A stretch of 64,000 bases of DNA from Actinomycetota bacterium (GTDB lineage: Bacteria; Actinomycetota; Humimicrobiia; Humimicrobiales; Humimicrobiaceae): assembly GCA_023380915.1 (NCBI GenBank), contig JAMCSM010000013.1, forward strand, positions 1 through 64,000, written 5' to 3'. The position numbers and the translations under genes are program-made. The notes under the pieces are model-generated. The model did not search any database. It was not told the DNA's origin and worked only from the letters and a program-made list of their open reading frames with translations. This document shows, one piece after another, positions 1 to 9,621 of the stretch (position 1 is the stretch's first letter; each line of letters starts with the position of its first letter).

Positions 1-261
1 TATATTCTGATTTTTAAAAAGCAGAACAAATCAGCAAGATTTTTTGAAACCACATCAATCTTTATTCCATAATCATAACAATTTTTTTGGGGAACTTGAT
101 TTTTTCGCTGTAATGTCTGAATTGATATGATTTTTAATTATTTGGAAACAATTTATTTATTTTGTAATATAATTAATAGTGGTGAAATTATGCGGATTAG
201 TATGCATTGCTTTGTGTTTTAAATTATTTAAATTAATATTTTTTTAAACAAATGAGGTGCG
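1..261. other. left edge, no identified gene
   Basis: Frame 1 of the plus strand is open from the window edge to a TAA at 70-72 (about 23 codons), so this may be the tail of an upstream gene; tilS often precedes hpt, but the peptide is too short to identify. The rest, 73-261, is AT-rich and I see no gene. GAGGTG at 252-257 is the ribosome binding site of hpt. Confidence 0.3.
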
Positions 262-819
262 ATGGATCAACTTGCTTCCAGAAAGCTGAAATTAAAAAGA
301 AGTATAAAGATATTATTTTCCGAGAAAGTGCTGCAGGAAAAAGTAAATGAACTTGGATCTGCTATTTCAAGGGATTACAAGGGTAAAAATCCTGTTCTGA
401 TTGCTGTGCTGAAAGGTTCTTTTATATTTATTGCTGATTTGTGCAGAAAAATATCCGTTCCTGTAATTTTTGATTTTATGGCTGTATCAAGTTATGGTGA
501 TTCAATGGTGAGTTCAGGTGTTGTAAGAATTACAAAGGATCTGGATTACAGTATTGAAAACAGGGATGTATTAATAATAGAAGATATAATTGATTCGGGA
601 AGAACACTTAACTATCTGGTTAAGAATATTGAAGCAAGAAATCCAAAAAGTATTGAGATTTGTGCATTGCTTGATAAAGATGTTCCCGGTAAATTTAAAA
701 ATAAAATCAGGTACAAGGGTTTTAATATTCCCAATAAATTTGTGGTAGGTTACGGGCTTGATTATTCTGAGAACTACAGGAATCTGCCGTATATCGGATA
801 TATTGAAAATACAGATTAA
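262..819 (+). CDS. hpt: hypoxanthine phosphoribosyltransferase
   Basis: Cytosolic purine salvage enzyme that joins hypoxanthine or guanine to PRPP, giving IMP or GMP. The 185 residues match the usual length of bacterial Hpt. The PRPP-binding loop VLIIEDIIDSGRTL lies near residue 105, and the N-terminal lobe has the family pattern AVLKGSFIFIADL. GAGGTG precedes the ATG by a few bases and supports this start. It sits directly before ftsH, an order conserved in Actinobacteria and Bacilli. Nothing unusual was seen. Confidence 0.95.
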   Translation: MDQLASRKLKLKRSIKILFSEKVLQEKVNELGSAISRDYKGKNPVLIAVLKGSFIFIADLCRKISVPVIFDFMAVSSYGDSMVSSGVVRITKDLDYSIENRDVLIIEDIIDSGRTLNYLVKNIEARNPKSIEICALLDKDVPGKFKNKIRYKGFNIPNKFVVGYGLDYSENYRNLPYIGYIENTD

Positions 820-948
820 ATATTATATTATATGCATTTAGCTTATGCGGGAACTAATTTTTTGGAGACCTTGACAAAAATTTTTTAAAACGAAAAGGTA
901 CTTCAATTAAGGGGAAATTGAATTTTAATAAACAGGAGTTGAATTGAT

Positions 949-2886
949 TTGAAAAGAAATTTAAAAAATATATTGCTTTTAATATTGCTTATAGTGGTGA
1001 TGTTCTTTATCTTCAGAAATCCGTTATTTCTTGCACCACAGATAAGAGATTTAAACTTAACGGAATTTATTGCCAAAGTTAATCAAAATGAAATAGATAC
1101 CAACAGTCCTCTCGTGATAAAAGGGGATGACAAGTTAATTGAGGGCCAGTTGAAGGATAATTCTAAATTCAGGGTGTCCTTTCTGGCTGATTATGATATT
1201 TCAAAATTTCTCATAGATAAAAATATTCCCTTTAAGGTAGATAACCAGAAACAGTCGATATGGATACAGATTCTTGTGGGAGCTCTTCCGTTCCTGATAA
1301 TGTTCGGTCTGATATTCTTTCTTTTTAATCAGATGCAGGGTGGAGGCTCAAAAGTAATGCAGTTCGGCAAAAGCAGAGCCAGAATAGCAGGAAAAGGTAA
1401 AAATAAGGTTACTTTTAAGGATGTTGCCGGGGTTGATGAAGCTGTAGAAGAGCTGAAAGAAATTGAAGAGTTTCTTGAAAATCCTGGAAAATTTAAGGCA
1501 ATGGGGGCAAAAATACCCAAAGGAGTTTTACTTTATGGTCCTCCAGGTACGGGAAAGACATTGCTGGCACGTGCAGTTGCAGGAGAAGCAGGAGTTCCGT
1601 TTTACAGTATTTCAGGTTCAGAATTTGTTGAAATGTTTGTAGGTGTAGGTGCTTCAAGAGTAAGGGATCTATTTGCACAGGCAAAAGCAACTCAACCTTC
1701 AATCATCTTTATGGATGAAATTGATGCAGTGGGAAGACACAGAGGAGCAGGTCTTGGCGGCGGTCATGATGAAAGAGAACAAACTCTTAACCAGCTTCTT
1801 GTGGAAATGGATGGATTTGATGCAGACAGTACGGTAATTTTAATTGCTGCAACCAACAGGCCTGACATACTTGACCCTGCTTTGTTAAGACCTGGCAGAT
1901 TTGACAGGCAGATTATGGTAGACCGGCCTGATCTGGTCGGAAGAGAAAAAATACTTGAAGTTCATGGCAGAGGCAAACCTCTGGATAGGGATGTAATATT
2001 TAAAACAATTGCAAAACAAACGCCGGGTTTTACCGGAGCTGATCTTGCAAACTTGTTTAATGAAGCTTCTCTTCTGGCTGCAAGACATAACAAGAAAAAA
2101 ATAAGCATGTTTGAGATAGAACAGGCAGTTGAAAGAGTAATTGCAGGACCTGAAAAGAAGGCAAGGGTTATTTCTGAAAAAGAAAAAAGGATTATTGCTT
2201 ATCACGAAGCCGGCCATGCGTTACTGGCATATATTCTTCCCAATACTGATCCGGTTTATAAAATATCTATAATTTCAAGGGGAAGAGCTCTTGGATATAC
2301 CATAACTCTTCCTGAAGAAGACAGATTTCTTAAGTCAAAAACAGAGATTCTTGATAATATAAAGATGCTGCTTGGCGGACGTGTTGCAGAAGCGATAGTA
2401 TTTAATGATATTACGAGTGGTGCTGAAAATGATATAGACAGGGCAACAAAACTTACAAGACAGATGGTCACTGACTTTGGAATGAGCGATAAATTAGGTC
2501 CTGTAGCTTTTAAAGGTGAAGCTGACGAAGTCTTTCTGGGTAATCAGCTTATATCAAGACCTCATTACAGTGATAAGATTGCTTCTGTAATAGATGATGA
2601 AGTTCACCAGATTATTGAAAACAGCTACAATGATGCAAGAGAACTGTTAATTCAAAATGATGCTATTTTAAAGGAACTGTCAGAAAAATTAATTGAAAAG
2701 GAAACCTTAAACAAGGAAGAAGTAGTTGAAATCCTTGGTAAACTTAATATAAAAAAATCCGAAGGTTTTAAATCTGTTGAGAATAAACAGGAAAAACCCG
2801 GGAGAACCAAAAAATCTCCAAAGACATCTGTGGCAGAACCTGTCACTGCAGCCGGTAAAGAAAGCCTTAAAAAAGACAGTCATTAA
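949..2886 (+). CDS. ftsH: ATP-dependent zinc metalloprotease FtsH
   Basis: Membrane-anchored AAA+ protease that degrades misassembled membrane proteins and some regulators. Two membrane segments (about residues 5-25 and 105-127) flank a short extracytoplasmic domain. Walker A GPPGTGKT, Walker B IIFMDEID and the zinc motif HEAGH at residues 419-423 are all present. The 645 residues are normal length, with a Lys/Glu-rich, probably disordered C-terminal tail. The start is TTG at 949, set by AGGAG at 934-938. It lies between hpt and the folate genes. Confidence 0.96.
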   Translation: MKRNLKNILLLILLIVVMFFIFRNPLFLAPQIRDLNLTEFIAKVNQNEIDTNSPLVIKGDDKLIEGQLKDNSKFRVSFLADYDISKFLIDKNIPFKVDNQKQSIWIQILVGALPFLIMFGLIFFLFNQMQGGGSKVMQFGKSRARIAGKGKNKVTFKDVAGVDEAVEELKEIEEFLENPGKFKAMGAKIPKGVLLYGPPGTGKTLLARAVAGEAGVPFYSISGSEFVEMFVGVGASRVRDLFAQAKATQPSIIFMDEIDAVGRHRGAGLGGGHDEREQTLNQLLVEMDGFDADSTVILIAATNRPDILDPALLRPGRFDRQIMVDRPDLVGREKILEVHGRGKPLDRDVIFKTIAKQTPGFTGADLANLFNEASLLAARHNKKKISMFEIEQAVERVIAGPEKKARVISEKEKRIIAYHEAGHALLAYILPNTDPVYKISIISRGRALGYTITLPEEDRFLKSKTEILDNIKMLLGGRVAEAIVFNDITSGAENDIDRATKLTRQMVTDFGMSDKLGPVAFKGEADEVFLGNQLISRPHYSDKIASVIDDEVHQIIENSYNDARELLIQNDAILKELSEKLIEKETLNKEEVVEILGKLNIKKSEGFKSVENKQEKPGRTKKSPKTSVAEPVTAAGKESLKKDSH

Positions 2887-2923
2887 ATTTAAAAATATTC
2901 ATTTTAATAGAAATAAGGTTTAA

Positions 2924-3490
2924 TTGGATAGAAAACTAATTGAAGAAGGCGTCAGGCTGATCTTAAAAGGTATTGGTGAAAATCTTGAAAGAGAAGGCCT
3001 TAAGGATACCCCGAGAAGAGTAGCTGCTATGTATGAAGAAATATTTTCCGGAATAAATAAAGACCCTTCTTCAGTTATAAAAACAATGTTTGATGAAAAT
3101 CATGATGAGATTATTGTAATTAAGGATATCCCTTTTTACTCTGTGTGTGAACATCATATGATTCCCTTTATTGGAAAAGCTCATGTTGCTTATATCCCTA
3201 ATGTCAAGGGAGAAATTGCAGGTTTGTCCAAGATTACAAGATTGTTTGATATTGTGGCAAAAAGACCTCAGGTTCAGGAAAGGCTTACAACTATTGTTGC
3301 CAATACGCTGGAAGCAAAACTGGAGGCAAGAGCCGTTCTGGTTATTGTAGAGGCGGAGCATTTATGCATGAGCATGAGGGGCGTAAAGAAACCAAAAACT
3401 GTTACAATAACTTCTGCCGTAAGAGGAGTATTCAGAAGAAATGCAGCTTCAAGAGCTGAAGCATTTGCACTGATCAGGGACAGCAGATAA
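2924..3490 (+). CDS. folE: GTP cyclohydrolase I
   Basis: Catalyses the first step of tetrahydrofolate synthesis, GTP to dihydroneopterin triphosphate. The 188 residues match the family. Zinc and substrate motifs are visible: [15 protein letters not shown] near residue 70 and HLCMSMRGV near residue 146. The ORF begins with TTG (MDRKLIEEG), which fits the family's N-terminus. It follows ftsH by 37 bp and precedes folP by 17 bp, so it is probably cotranscribed with the other folate genes. Confidence 0.96.
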   Translation: MDRKLIEEGVRLILKGIGENLEREGLKDTPRRVAAMYEEIFSGINKDPSSVIKTMFDENHDEIIVIKDIPFYSVCEHHMIPFIGKAHVAYIPNVKGEIAGLSKITRLFDIVAKRPQVQERLTTIVANTLEAKLEARAVLVIVEAEHLCMSMRGVKKPKTVTITSAVRGVFRRNAASRAEAFALIRDSR

Positions 3491-3507
3491 ACCTTAACTT
3501 AAAAAGT

Positions 3508-4716
3508 ATGTCTTATAAAATCAGACAGTTATTCATAAAAGACAAATCAGATGCATATAGGGAATTTGCAAAAATCGGTGCAACTGCCCCCGGCGCAAAA
3601 ATAATGTCTGACAAATTTGTCAATATCGCCATAAAGATAAATAATGTTGATAACAAAGCTGCAAATATATTAAAGCAGGAAATGCTTGCAAGAGATGGAG
3701 ATGTTGTTACCTCCAGAGATACACTGGATTCTCCTCATGAAAAATCCGATGTTATAATTTTTGGCACGATAAAAAATGTCAGAAGTCTTGCGGAAAAAAT
3801 AAGAATACAGCCATTCGGTTTGAAAGCCCTGTCACATGAGCTTGAGGATTTTCTGGATAATCTTGAAAAATTTCAAAAAGAAAATTCCCTGAAAATAGGT
3901 ACAAAGAATTTTAATCTAAAAAAAGAAGTTGCAATCATGGGTATTTTAAATGTTACCCCTGATTCCTTTTTTGATGGAGGAAAATATTTTAATCTTAAAA
4001 AAGCATATGCAAGGACAGATGAGATTGTTTCAGAAGGTGCGCATATAATTGACGTGGGGGGAATGTCAACAAGGCCTGGTTCCCAACCTGTAAGTGTTGC
4101 GGAAGAGATTGAAAGGGTAATTCCTGCGATAAGTTATATTAAAAAAAATCACGATATTCTGATTTCAATAGATTCATACAGAAGCGAGGTTGTCCGTGAA
4201 GCTCTAAAAGCTGGTGCAGACATAATAAATGACATAAGCGGGCTGGTCCTTGACGATAATATGAAAAAAGTCGCCGCAGATTCAAAAGCAGGTCTGGTAT
4301 TGATGCACATGAAAGGTACTCCCCTGGATATGCAGGAAAACCCTGTTTACGATGATGTGATACAGGAAATTTACAATTTTTTTAAGGTTCAGACAGATAT
4401 GGCAGTAAAAAACGGAGTAAAACCTGAAAATATCATGATTGACCCGGGTCTTGGATTTGGAAAAAATCTTGAAGATAATTTTATTATCATAAAAAAACTG
4501 ACTGATTTTAAATCACTGGGTTATCCGATTTTGATAGGAGCATCAAGAAAATCCTTTACAGGCGCGCTGTCAGGACTTTTACCGCAGGAAAGGCTGGAAA
4601 ACAGTATTGCAGTTGCTGTAATGTGTGTTTTAAATGGTGCAAATCTTATAAGAGTGCACGACGTAAAGGAAACGGTAAGAGCAATGAATTTAGTAAAGGC
4701 AATTCAAAATGCTTAA
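3508..4716 (+). CDS. folP: dihydropteroate synthase with N-terminal extension
   Basis: Condenses p-aminobenzoate with hydroxymethyl-dihydropterin diphosphate to give dihydropteroate. The catalytic TIM barrel covers about residues 142-400, with MGILNVTPDSFFDGG, the segment IDVGGMSTRPG and a C-terminal IRVHDV. At 402 residues it is about 120 longer than a minimal DHPS. The extra N-terminal part (about 1-135) contains alternating alpha/beta sequence and resembles the extended FolP forms found in some anaerobes; its role is unknown. It lies between folE and the folB-folK fusion. Confidence 0.93.
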   Translation: MSYKIRQLFIKDKSDAYREFAKIGATAPGAKIMSDKFVNIAIKINNVDNKAANILKQEMLARDGDVVTSRDTLDSPHEKSDVIIFGTIKNVRSLAEKIRIQPFGLKALSHELEDFLDNLEKFQKENSLKIGTKNFNLKKEVAIMGILNVTPDSFFDGGKYFNLKKAYARTDEIVSEGAHIIDVGGMSTRPGSQPVSVAEEIERVIPAISYIKKNHDILISIDSYRSEVVREALKAGADIINDISGLVLDDNMKKVAADSKAGLVLMHMKGTPLDMQENPVYDDVIQEIYNFFKVQTDMAVKNGVKPENIMIDPGLGFGKNLEDNFIIIKKLTDFKSLGYPILIGASRKSFTGALSGLLPQERLENSIAVAVMCVLNGANLIRVHDVKETVRAMNLVKAIQNA

Positions 4717-4785
4717 AACCAGGTAAGATAAATTTAAAATACTTAAAATCAGATAAAAATAATATAATTAAATAAAAACAGTATT

Positions 4786-5679
4786 ATGTTTAAAATCTTT
4801 GTTAAAAATTTAACCTTATATGCATATCATGGAGTAAAACCTGAAGAAAAAAGGGAAGGTCAGTACTTTATATTTAATGTGCAAATTCGGATAAAAAAGG
4901 AAAGCTTTAAAGACAGAGATAATTTGTGTGAAACTGTAAATTATTCTGAAGCCATAAGGATAATAAAGGAAATAAACTTAAAAAACAAGTTTGACCTCAT
5001 GGAAACACTTGCAGAAGAAATAGCTTCAGGGATTTCAAAAATGTCTCCAATAATTTCCAGCGTAAAAGTTAAGGTTGAAAAAATTAATCCTCCGCTTGAT
5101 GAAAAACTTGACGGTGTCGGAGTCAGTTATAAGCTGGAAGTTAACAAGGAAGCCGGGTTTAAACCTGCATCTGAAAAGAATCAGCATCAAGTATATCTGT
5201 CTGTTGGAACAAATGAAGGCAATAAGCTTGACAATATAAGAAAAGCGCTGAATCTGATAAGCAAACTGGGTATCGTTAAGATTCTGGAAGTTTCATCCAT
5301 TTATGAAACAGAACCAATGTATTACAAAAATCAGAATAACTTTTATAACCTGGTTATTAAAGCTGCGGTAAAGATTGATGTTAGCCCCTTTGTTCTGCTT
5401 GGTTATTTGAAAAATATTGAATATGAAATGGGCAGGAAAGTTCAGCCTGTAAAAAATGGTCCAAGAATTATAGATATAGATATATTGTATATTGAGGGTT
5501 TAAATATAAACTCCGATATTTTAAAGATTCCTCATCCTAAATTATCTGAAAGAAATTTTGTAATCATGCCCCTTTCGGAAGTTGCTCCTGATTTTAAAAT
5601 TAATGGTTTAAATATTCATGATTACATCAGTAAAAATGTTTTTCCTGATAAGATAGTAAAAATAAATCAGCCTTCATAA
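4786..5679 (+). CDS. folBK: fused dihydroneopterin aldolase / HPPK
   Basis: One polypeptide carries two consecutive folate enzymes. Residues 1-120 are FolB-like (YAYHGVKPEEKREGQYF, then FDLMETLAEEIA). Residues 130-297 are FolK-like (VYLSVGTNEGNKLDNIRKAL, YETEPMYYKNQ, GPRIIDIDILYI, IPHPKLSERNFV). The gene follows folP by 69 bp. FolB-FolK fusions are known, so the architecture is recognised. With folE and folP upstream, most of the pterin branch is present; no p-aminobenzoate genes are in the window. Confidence 0.94.
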   Translation: MFKIFVKNLTLYAYHGVKPEEKREGQYFIFNVQIRIKKESFKDRDNLCETVNYSEAIRIIKEINLKNKFDLMETLAEEIASGISKMSPIISSVKVKVEKINPPLDEKLDGVGVSYKLEVNKEAGFKPASEKNQHQVYLSVGTNEGNKLDNIRKALNLISKLGIVKILEVSSIYETEPMYYKNQNNFYNLVIKAAVKIDVSPFVLLGYLKNIEYEMGRKVQPVKNGPRIIDIDILYIEGLNINSDILKIPHPKLSERNFVIMPLSEVAPDFKINGLNIHDYISKNVFPDKIVKINQPS

Positions 5680-5781
5680 ATAATTTTAAAATATCCTGAA
5701 CCTGTAAAATAACTCCAACTGAATTTGTAAATTTTTTAATTTTAATTATTGCCATGAAAGATGTTAAATGTTAATATGGAA

Positions 5782-5808
5782 GTGTTACTTATATTAAAAT
5801 AGTAACAC
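5782..5808. promoter_or_regulatory. NikR-like palindrome
   Basis: A perfect inverted repeat, GTGTTACT, 11 bp, AGTAACAC, lies 43 bp upstream of the transporter's first gene. Read as GTGTTAC-N13-GTAACAC, it resembles NikR operators described for nickel transport genes in some bacteria (recalled from the comparative-genomics literature, not searched). No cobalamin riboswitch signature was found in this leader. Confidence 0.5.
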
Positions 5809-5850
5809 GTTTGACATCTAATCTATCAATATTAAGGGAAAGGATAATCA

Positions 5851-6528
5851 ATGCACATCCCCGACGGCTTTATTGATATTAAAACAGCAGCAGTAACAGG
5901 AGTCTTTTCACTATCAGGGCTTATTGTTGCAGTAATTAAAGTGAAGAAGTTTTTCAGGGCAAAAGTAGTAGCGGTTATGGGTGTATTTGCAGCGCTGATT
6001 TTTGCAGCTCAAATGATTAATTTTACTGTATTGGGCGGAACTTCAGGTCATTTACTGGGTGCGGCATTGGCTTGTATTGTTTTAGGACCATACGCAGGAG
6101 GAGTCATTATTACAATTGTTTTAATCGTTCAGGCTTTTGCTTTTGGAGATGGCGGGATTACTGCACTTGGAGCAAATGTTTTTAATATGGCTGTAGTTGG
6201 CGTTGTCAGCGCATATCTCATTTATAAACTTTTTACAAAGTTATCAAAAAAACGTATTGTTTTTTATACTGCAGTGGCTGCAGGTTCCTGGTTTTCAGTA
6301 GTAATAGCTTCTGCTTTTTGCAGCCTGGAGCTTGCTGCTTCAGGAACTTATTCCCTTGGAATAACTCTTGGCTCCATGGTGCCTGTTCACATGGTAATAG
6401 GCGTTGGGGAAGCAATTATTACAACTATAATAATTGCGTTTATTGATAAAGTAAGGCCTGATATTATTTTAACAAGAAATTGGGACATAGGATCATCAGT
6501 GCCTGAAATTAAGGCGGAAAATAAATAA
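5851..6528 (+). CDS. cbiM: cobalt/nickel ECF transporter substrate component (CbiM/NikM)
   Basis: Integral membrane S-component that binds the metal ion. The N-terminus MHIPDGFID is the diagnostic metal-coordinating start of CbiM/NikM (Met1, His2 and later His residues). Several hydrophobic helices follow, and residues 60-72 (GGTSGHLLGAALA) hold a further His-containing motif. The 225 residues are normal length. It begins the cbiM-PDGLE-cbiQ-cbiO set inserted between the folate genes and coaX. Family resemblance cannot separate cobalt from nickel; the upstream palindrome favours nickel. Confidence 0.92.
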   Translation: MHIPDGFIDIKTAAVTGVFSLSGLIVAVIKVKKFFRAKVVAVMGVFAALIFAAQMINFTVLGGTSGHLLGAALACIVLGPYAGGVIITIVLIVQAFAFGDGGITALGANVFNMAVVGVVSAYLIYKLFTKLSKKRIVFYTAVAAGSWFSVVIASAFCSLELAASGTYSLGITLGSMVPVHMVIGVGEAIITTIIIAFIDKVRPDIILTRNWDIGSSVPEIKAENK

Positions 6529-6650
6529 AATTATTTTTAAAAATGAAACCAGAATTTTATGTAAAATAAAAAAATTACTTATGTCTAATTAAGTTAAATT
6601 CATTTGAAGCCATTTAGCAAATTAATAAAAATTTTATAAAGAGAGCCATT

Positions 6651-6983
6651 ATGAAAATAAAAGACAGGATATTTATTTTATTATTTGCAATAGCAGCAGT
6701 TATAGTGGGTTTATTTTTATCACCATTTGCTTCCAGCTATCCGGATGGTCTGGAAAAGGTTGCCCAAAATCTTGGTTTTGCAGACAAGGCATCAAATTTT
6801 GTTAATTTTAAATTTATAATACCGGATTATTTATTTCCTGGAATAAAGAGTACTTTCTGGCAGACATCCCTTGCAGGATTTTTCGGGATTTTAATTATTT
6901 TTGCCGTATTTGCCATAATTTTAGGAGTTTTATCAATAATAAATAAGAACAAGAACTCAAAAGATAAATTATTTCGTAAATAG
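6651..6983 (+). CDS. PDGLE-domain accessory subunit (CbiN/NikN-like)
   Basis: Small two-helix membrane protein of 110 residues. The N-terminal segment (about 7-27) and C-terminal segment (about 70-93) are hydrophobic. The signature [13 protein letters not shown] at residues 31-43 defines the PDGLE family, which accompanies or is fused to CbiM/NikM. It lies 122 bp after cbiM and before the CbiQ gene. The probable role is helping the S-component load the metal ion. Confidence 0.88.
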   Translation: MKIKDRIFILLFAIAAVIVGLFLSPFASSYPDGLEKVAQNLGFADKASNFVNFKFIIPDYLFPGIKSTFWQTSLAGFFGILIIFAVFAIILGVLSIINKNKNSKDKLFRK

Positions 6984-7069
6984 GCAGGAATTTAAAAAGT
7001 ATATAACTTGAATAAAATAAACAGGAGAATTTGAAGCTGTAATTTAAAATTTTCCTAAAAAAAATATTA

Positions 7070-7813
7070 ATGAAGAATTTAATCGATATTAGAGCAAAAT
7101 TAATAATTACTATTGTTACCATATTTTTTATTGTAAGTGTACCAAAAGAAAGATATGTTATTTTTTGTTTTTATTTCCTGCTGTGTATTATAATTGTACT
7201 CCTGATGCAGCCAAATTTTTTAATGTTTATAAAAAGGCTTGCCAGATTGTTTTTAATCCCATTATTTCTGTCAATTTTTATTCCATTTGCCGGCAAGGGT
7301 GCAGTGTTATATGAAATTAATTTAAATATTATAAAAATTCAGGTAACCGGCAATGGACTTTCAACTTTTTATACTGTTCTTATTAAATCTTTTCTGTCCT
7401 TATTTCTCCTTTGTGCGCTTATTGTTTCAACTGATGAAAGGGAAATATTATATGGCTTAAGAAAATTACATATACCTAAAATAATTGTTTCCATCATATT
7501 TTTAATGTACAGATATTTATTTCTTTTAAAAGATGAGTTTGCAGCAGGAAAAAAGGCTATAAATGCAAGAGTATTTAAAAAATCCGGATTCGCAGTAAAT
7601 AAAAAAACTGCATATCTGGTCGGTAATTTATTTATCAGGACATTTACAAGGGCAGAAAATATTTATATGGCTATGCAGTCAAGAGGTTTTGACGGTAATT
7701 TTTATTTATTATCGGACACTGGTAAAATGCACAAAATAAATGCGATATTGATCGTGTCTTTATTATTTTTTAATATCGCAATCAGGAGTATGACCGTTAA
7801 TGGAATTTATTAA
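7070..7813 (+). CDS. cbiQ: ECF transporter transmembrane component CbiQ
   Basis: Energy-coupling membrane protein linking the metal-binding subunit to the ATPase. The 247 residues are rich in hydrophobic helices. The coupling motif region ENIYMAMQSRGFDG near residues 199-212 matches the Ala-x-x-x-Arg-Gly helix of CbiQ/EcfT that contacts the ATPase. The gene overlaps the following ATPase by 14 bp, which indicates translational coupling. Confidence 0.92.
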   Translation: MKNLIDIRAKLIITIVTIFFIVSVPKERYVIFCFYFLLCIIIVLLMQPNFLMFIKRLARLFLIPLFLSIFIPFAGKGAVLYEINLNIIKIQVTGNGLSTFYTVLIKSFLSLFLLCALIVSTDEREILYGLRKLHIPKIIVSIIFLMYRYLFLLKDEFAAGKKAINARVFKKSGFAVNKKTAYLVGNLFIRTFTRAENIYMAMQSRGFDGNFYLLSDTGKMHKINAILIVSLLFFNIAIRSMTVNGIY

Positions 7814-8639
7814 AGGAGAAAACCTTAACAGCATGACTGCCATAAAAGTAGAAAATTTCAGTTTCAGGTATATTCAGGCAAACAGGCAGAACTGCGGTAA
7901 TTTAGGTTATAAACAGGCTCTGGAAAATATAGATTTTGAGGTTTCTGCCGGTGAAAAAATATCGATAATAGGTCCCAATGGTGCCGGAAAATCTACATTG
8001 TTATTAAATATTGCAGGACTTATGGATGAATATTTTGACTTAAAGCTAAATAATAACTGCGGCAAAATTTTTATTTACGGAAAACAAATTAATATAAAAA
8101 ACATATATGATATAAGACAGCAAATAGGCTTTGTTTTCCAGAACCCTGATGATCAGTTGTTCTCAACTTCAGTTTTTGAAGATGTTGCATTTGGCCTGGT
8201 TAATTTCCTCAATAAAAATAAAGACTTAAGGGCAAATGACAAAGATTATATTAAAGAAACTGTTTACCTGACACTTAATAAAGTAAATTTAAAAAATAAG
8301 GAAGATGAAATTCCTCACTTTTTAAGCTATGGTGAAAAAAAGCTTGCTGCACTTGCAACAATTTTATCTTACGATCCTGAAATCTTAATCCTTGATGAAC
8401 CTTCAAGCAATCTGGATCCGCGAAATAGGGATAACTTTATAAATCTTATCAAATCATTGGGAAAAACCATGCTGATATCAACACACGATATGGACCTTGC
8501 TTATGAATTCTCTGAAAGATGCCTGATAATAAATGATGGGAAAATTGTATATGACGGCAGTACAAAAGAAATTTTAAAAAACAAAGATTTCCTTCTTGAA
8601 AACGGGCTGAATCTTCCGTTAGCATTCAGAAATTCTTAA
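7800..8639 (+). CDS. cbiO: ECF transporter ATPase CbiO
   Basis: ABC ATPase energising metal uptake. Walker A GPNGAGKST, Q-loop FVFQNPDDQLF, signature LSYGEKKLAA (a permitted variant of LSGGQ), Walker B ILILDEPSS and the H-loop STHDMD are all present. The 279 residues are normal. ATG at 7800 overlaps the end of cbiQ and is preceded by AGGAG at about 7785; an in-frame ATG at 7833 is possible but poorly spaced from its nearest ribosome binding site. Confidence 0.94.
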   Translation: MEFIKGENLNSMTAIKVENFSFRYIQANRQNCGNLGYKQALENIDFEVSAGEKISIIGPNGAGKSTLLLNIAGLMDEYFDLKLNNNCGKIFIYGKQINIKNIYDIRQQIGFVFQNPDDQLFSTSVFEDVAFGLVNFLNKNKDLRANDKDYIKETVYLTLNKVNLKNKEDEIPHFLSYGEKKLAALATILSYDPEILILDEPSSNLDPRNRDNFINLIKSLGKTMLISTHDMDLAYEFSERCLIINDGKIVYDGSTKEILKNKDFLLENGLNLPLAFRNS

Positions 8640-8796
8640 AATAAATAAAGTTGGATTCTTTCCTCGAGAGAATTACTCCAAAATTTATATAAAAATTATT
8701 TACCAAATATTAATTAATAATTTCCATTTTTTTAATTTTCTTTCATAATTTAACCATAAAGATATTATTTATTAAAGTTGTTGAAAGGAGACAGTT

Positions 8797-9618
8797 ATGC
8801 TTCTGGCAATAGATGTCGGGAATACGCATACAGTTATAGGTTTATTTGAAGGTGACGATATTCTGGCTTCATGGAGGATGGGCACTCCAAGATACAGATA
8901 TGAAACCGCAGATGAAATTGGCTCAATTATTTTAAATTTTCTTGATCATTCAGGATATGACGCTTTAAGCGTTGAAGAAATAGCAATCTCAAGTGTAGTT
9001 CCCGGAACTCTTGAAGAGATACAGAAAATGGGCAGGAAATATTTTAAATGTGAACCTTTCATAATCAATGGTTCTGTTAAAACGGGGCTTAAAATTATAT
9101 ATGACTATCCCGGAGAAGTAGGAGCTGACAGGATTGCAAATTCAGTTGCAGCCAGGGAGCTTTATGGTTTTCCTGCAATTGTTGTTGATTTCGGGACAGC
9201 TACAACCTTTGACATTGTATCTGATGAAGGCAATTATATAGGCGGGGTAATTACGCCTGGAATTGAAATTTCATCGGAAGCTCTTTTTAAGTTTGCTGCA
9301 AAACTTTCCAAGGTAGACTTGAAATGGACGGAAAAAATAATAGGCAAAAATACTTATGAAAGCCTGCGTGCCGGAATTTTATACGGCTTTCTTGGGCAGG
9401 TTGATTTCATTATAGAGAAAATTATTGAAGAAGAAAAAGGCAGCATGGAAAATTTTAATCCTGTTATTATTGGAACAGGGGGGTTATCATATTTGCTGAA
9501 AGATAAAAGCAGATATATAAAGGTATTTGATGACAATCTGACACTTAAAGGTATAAAAATTTTAAATGATAAAAATAAATCGGAAAAGCCTGAAGAGTGT
9601 GATATCAAGACTTCATAA
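8797..9618 (+). CDS. coaX: type III pantothenate kinase
   Basis: First committed step of coenzyme A synthesis. It has the ASKHA phosphate loops DVGNTHTVIGLF at residues 4-15 and DFGTATTFD near residue 130, plus GADRIANSVAA near residue 109. The 273 residues are normal. GAAAGGAG lies just upstream of the ATG. It is followed 3 bp later by dusB, a pairing that also occurs in the hpt-ftsH-coaX-fol-dus region of Bacilli. Confidence 0.96.
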   Translation: MLLAIDVGNTHTVIGLFEGDDILASWRMGTPRYRYETADEIGSIILNFLDHSGYDALSVEEIAISSVVPGTLEEIQKMGRKYFKCEPFIINGSVKTGLKIIYDYPGEVGADRIANSVAARELYGFPAIVVDFGTATTFDIVSDEGNYIGGVITPGIEISSEALFKFAAKLSKVDLKWTEKIIGKNTYESLRAGILYGFLGQVDFIIEKIIEEEKGSMENFNPVIIGTGGLSYLLKDKSRYIKVFDDNLTLKGIKILNDKNKSEKPEECDIKTS

Positions 9619-9621
9619 ATA

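Noticed and set aside
871..899. Promoter for ftsH from TTGACA at 871
   Set aside because: No acceptable -10 hexamer lies 16-18 bp downstream.
5690..5850. Cobalamin riboswitch before cbiM
   Set aside because: No B12-box or related conserved pieces were found; a palindrome is present instead.
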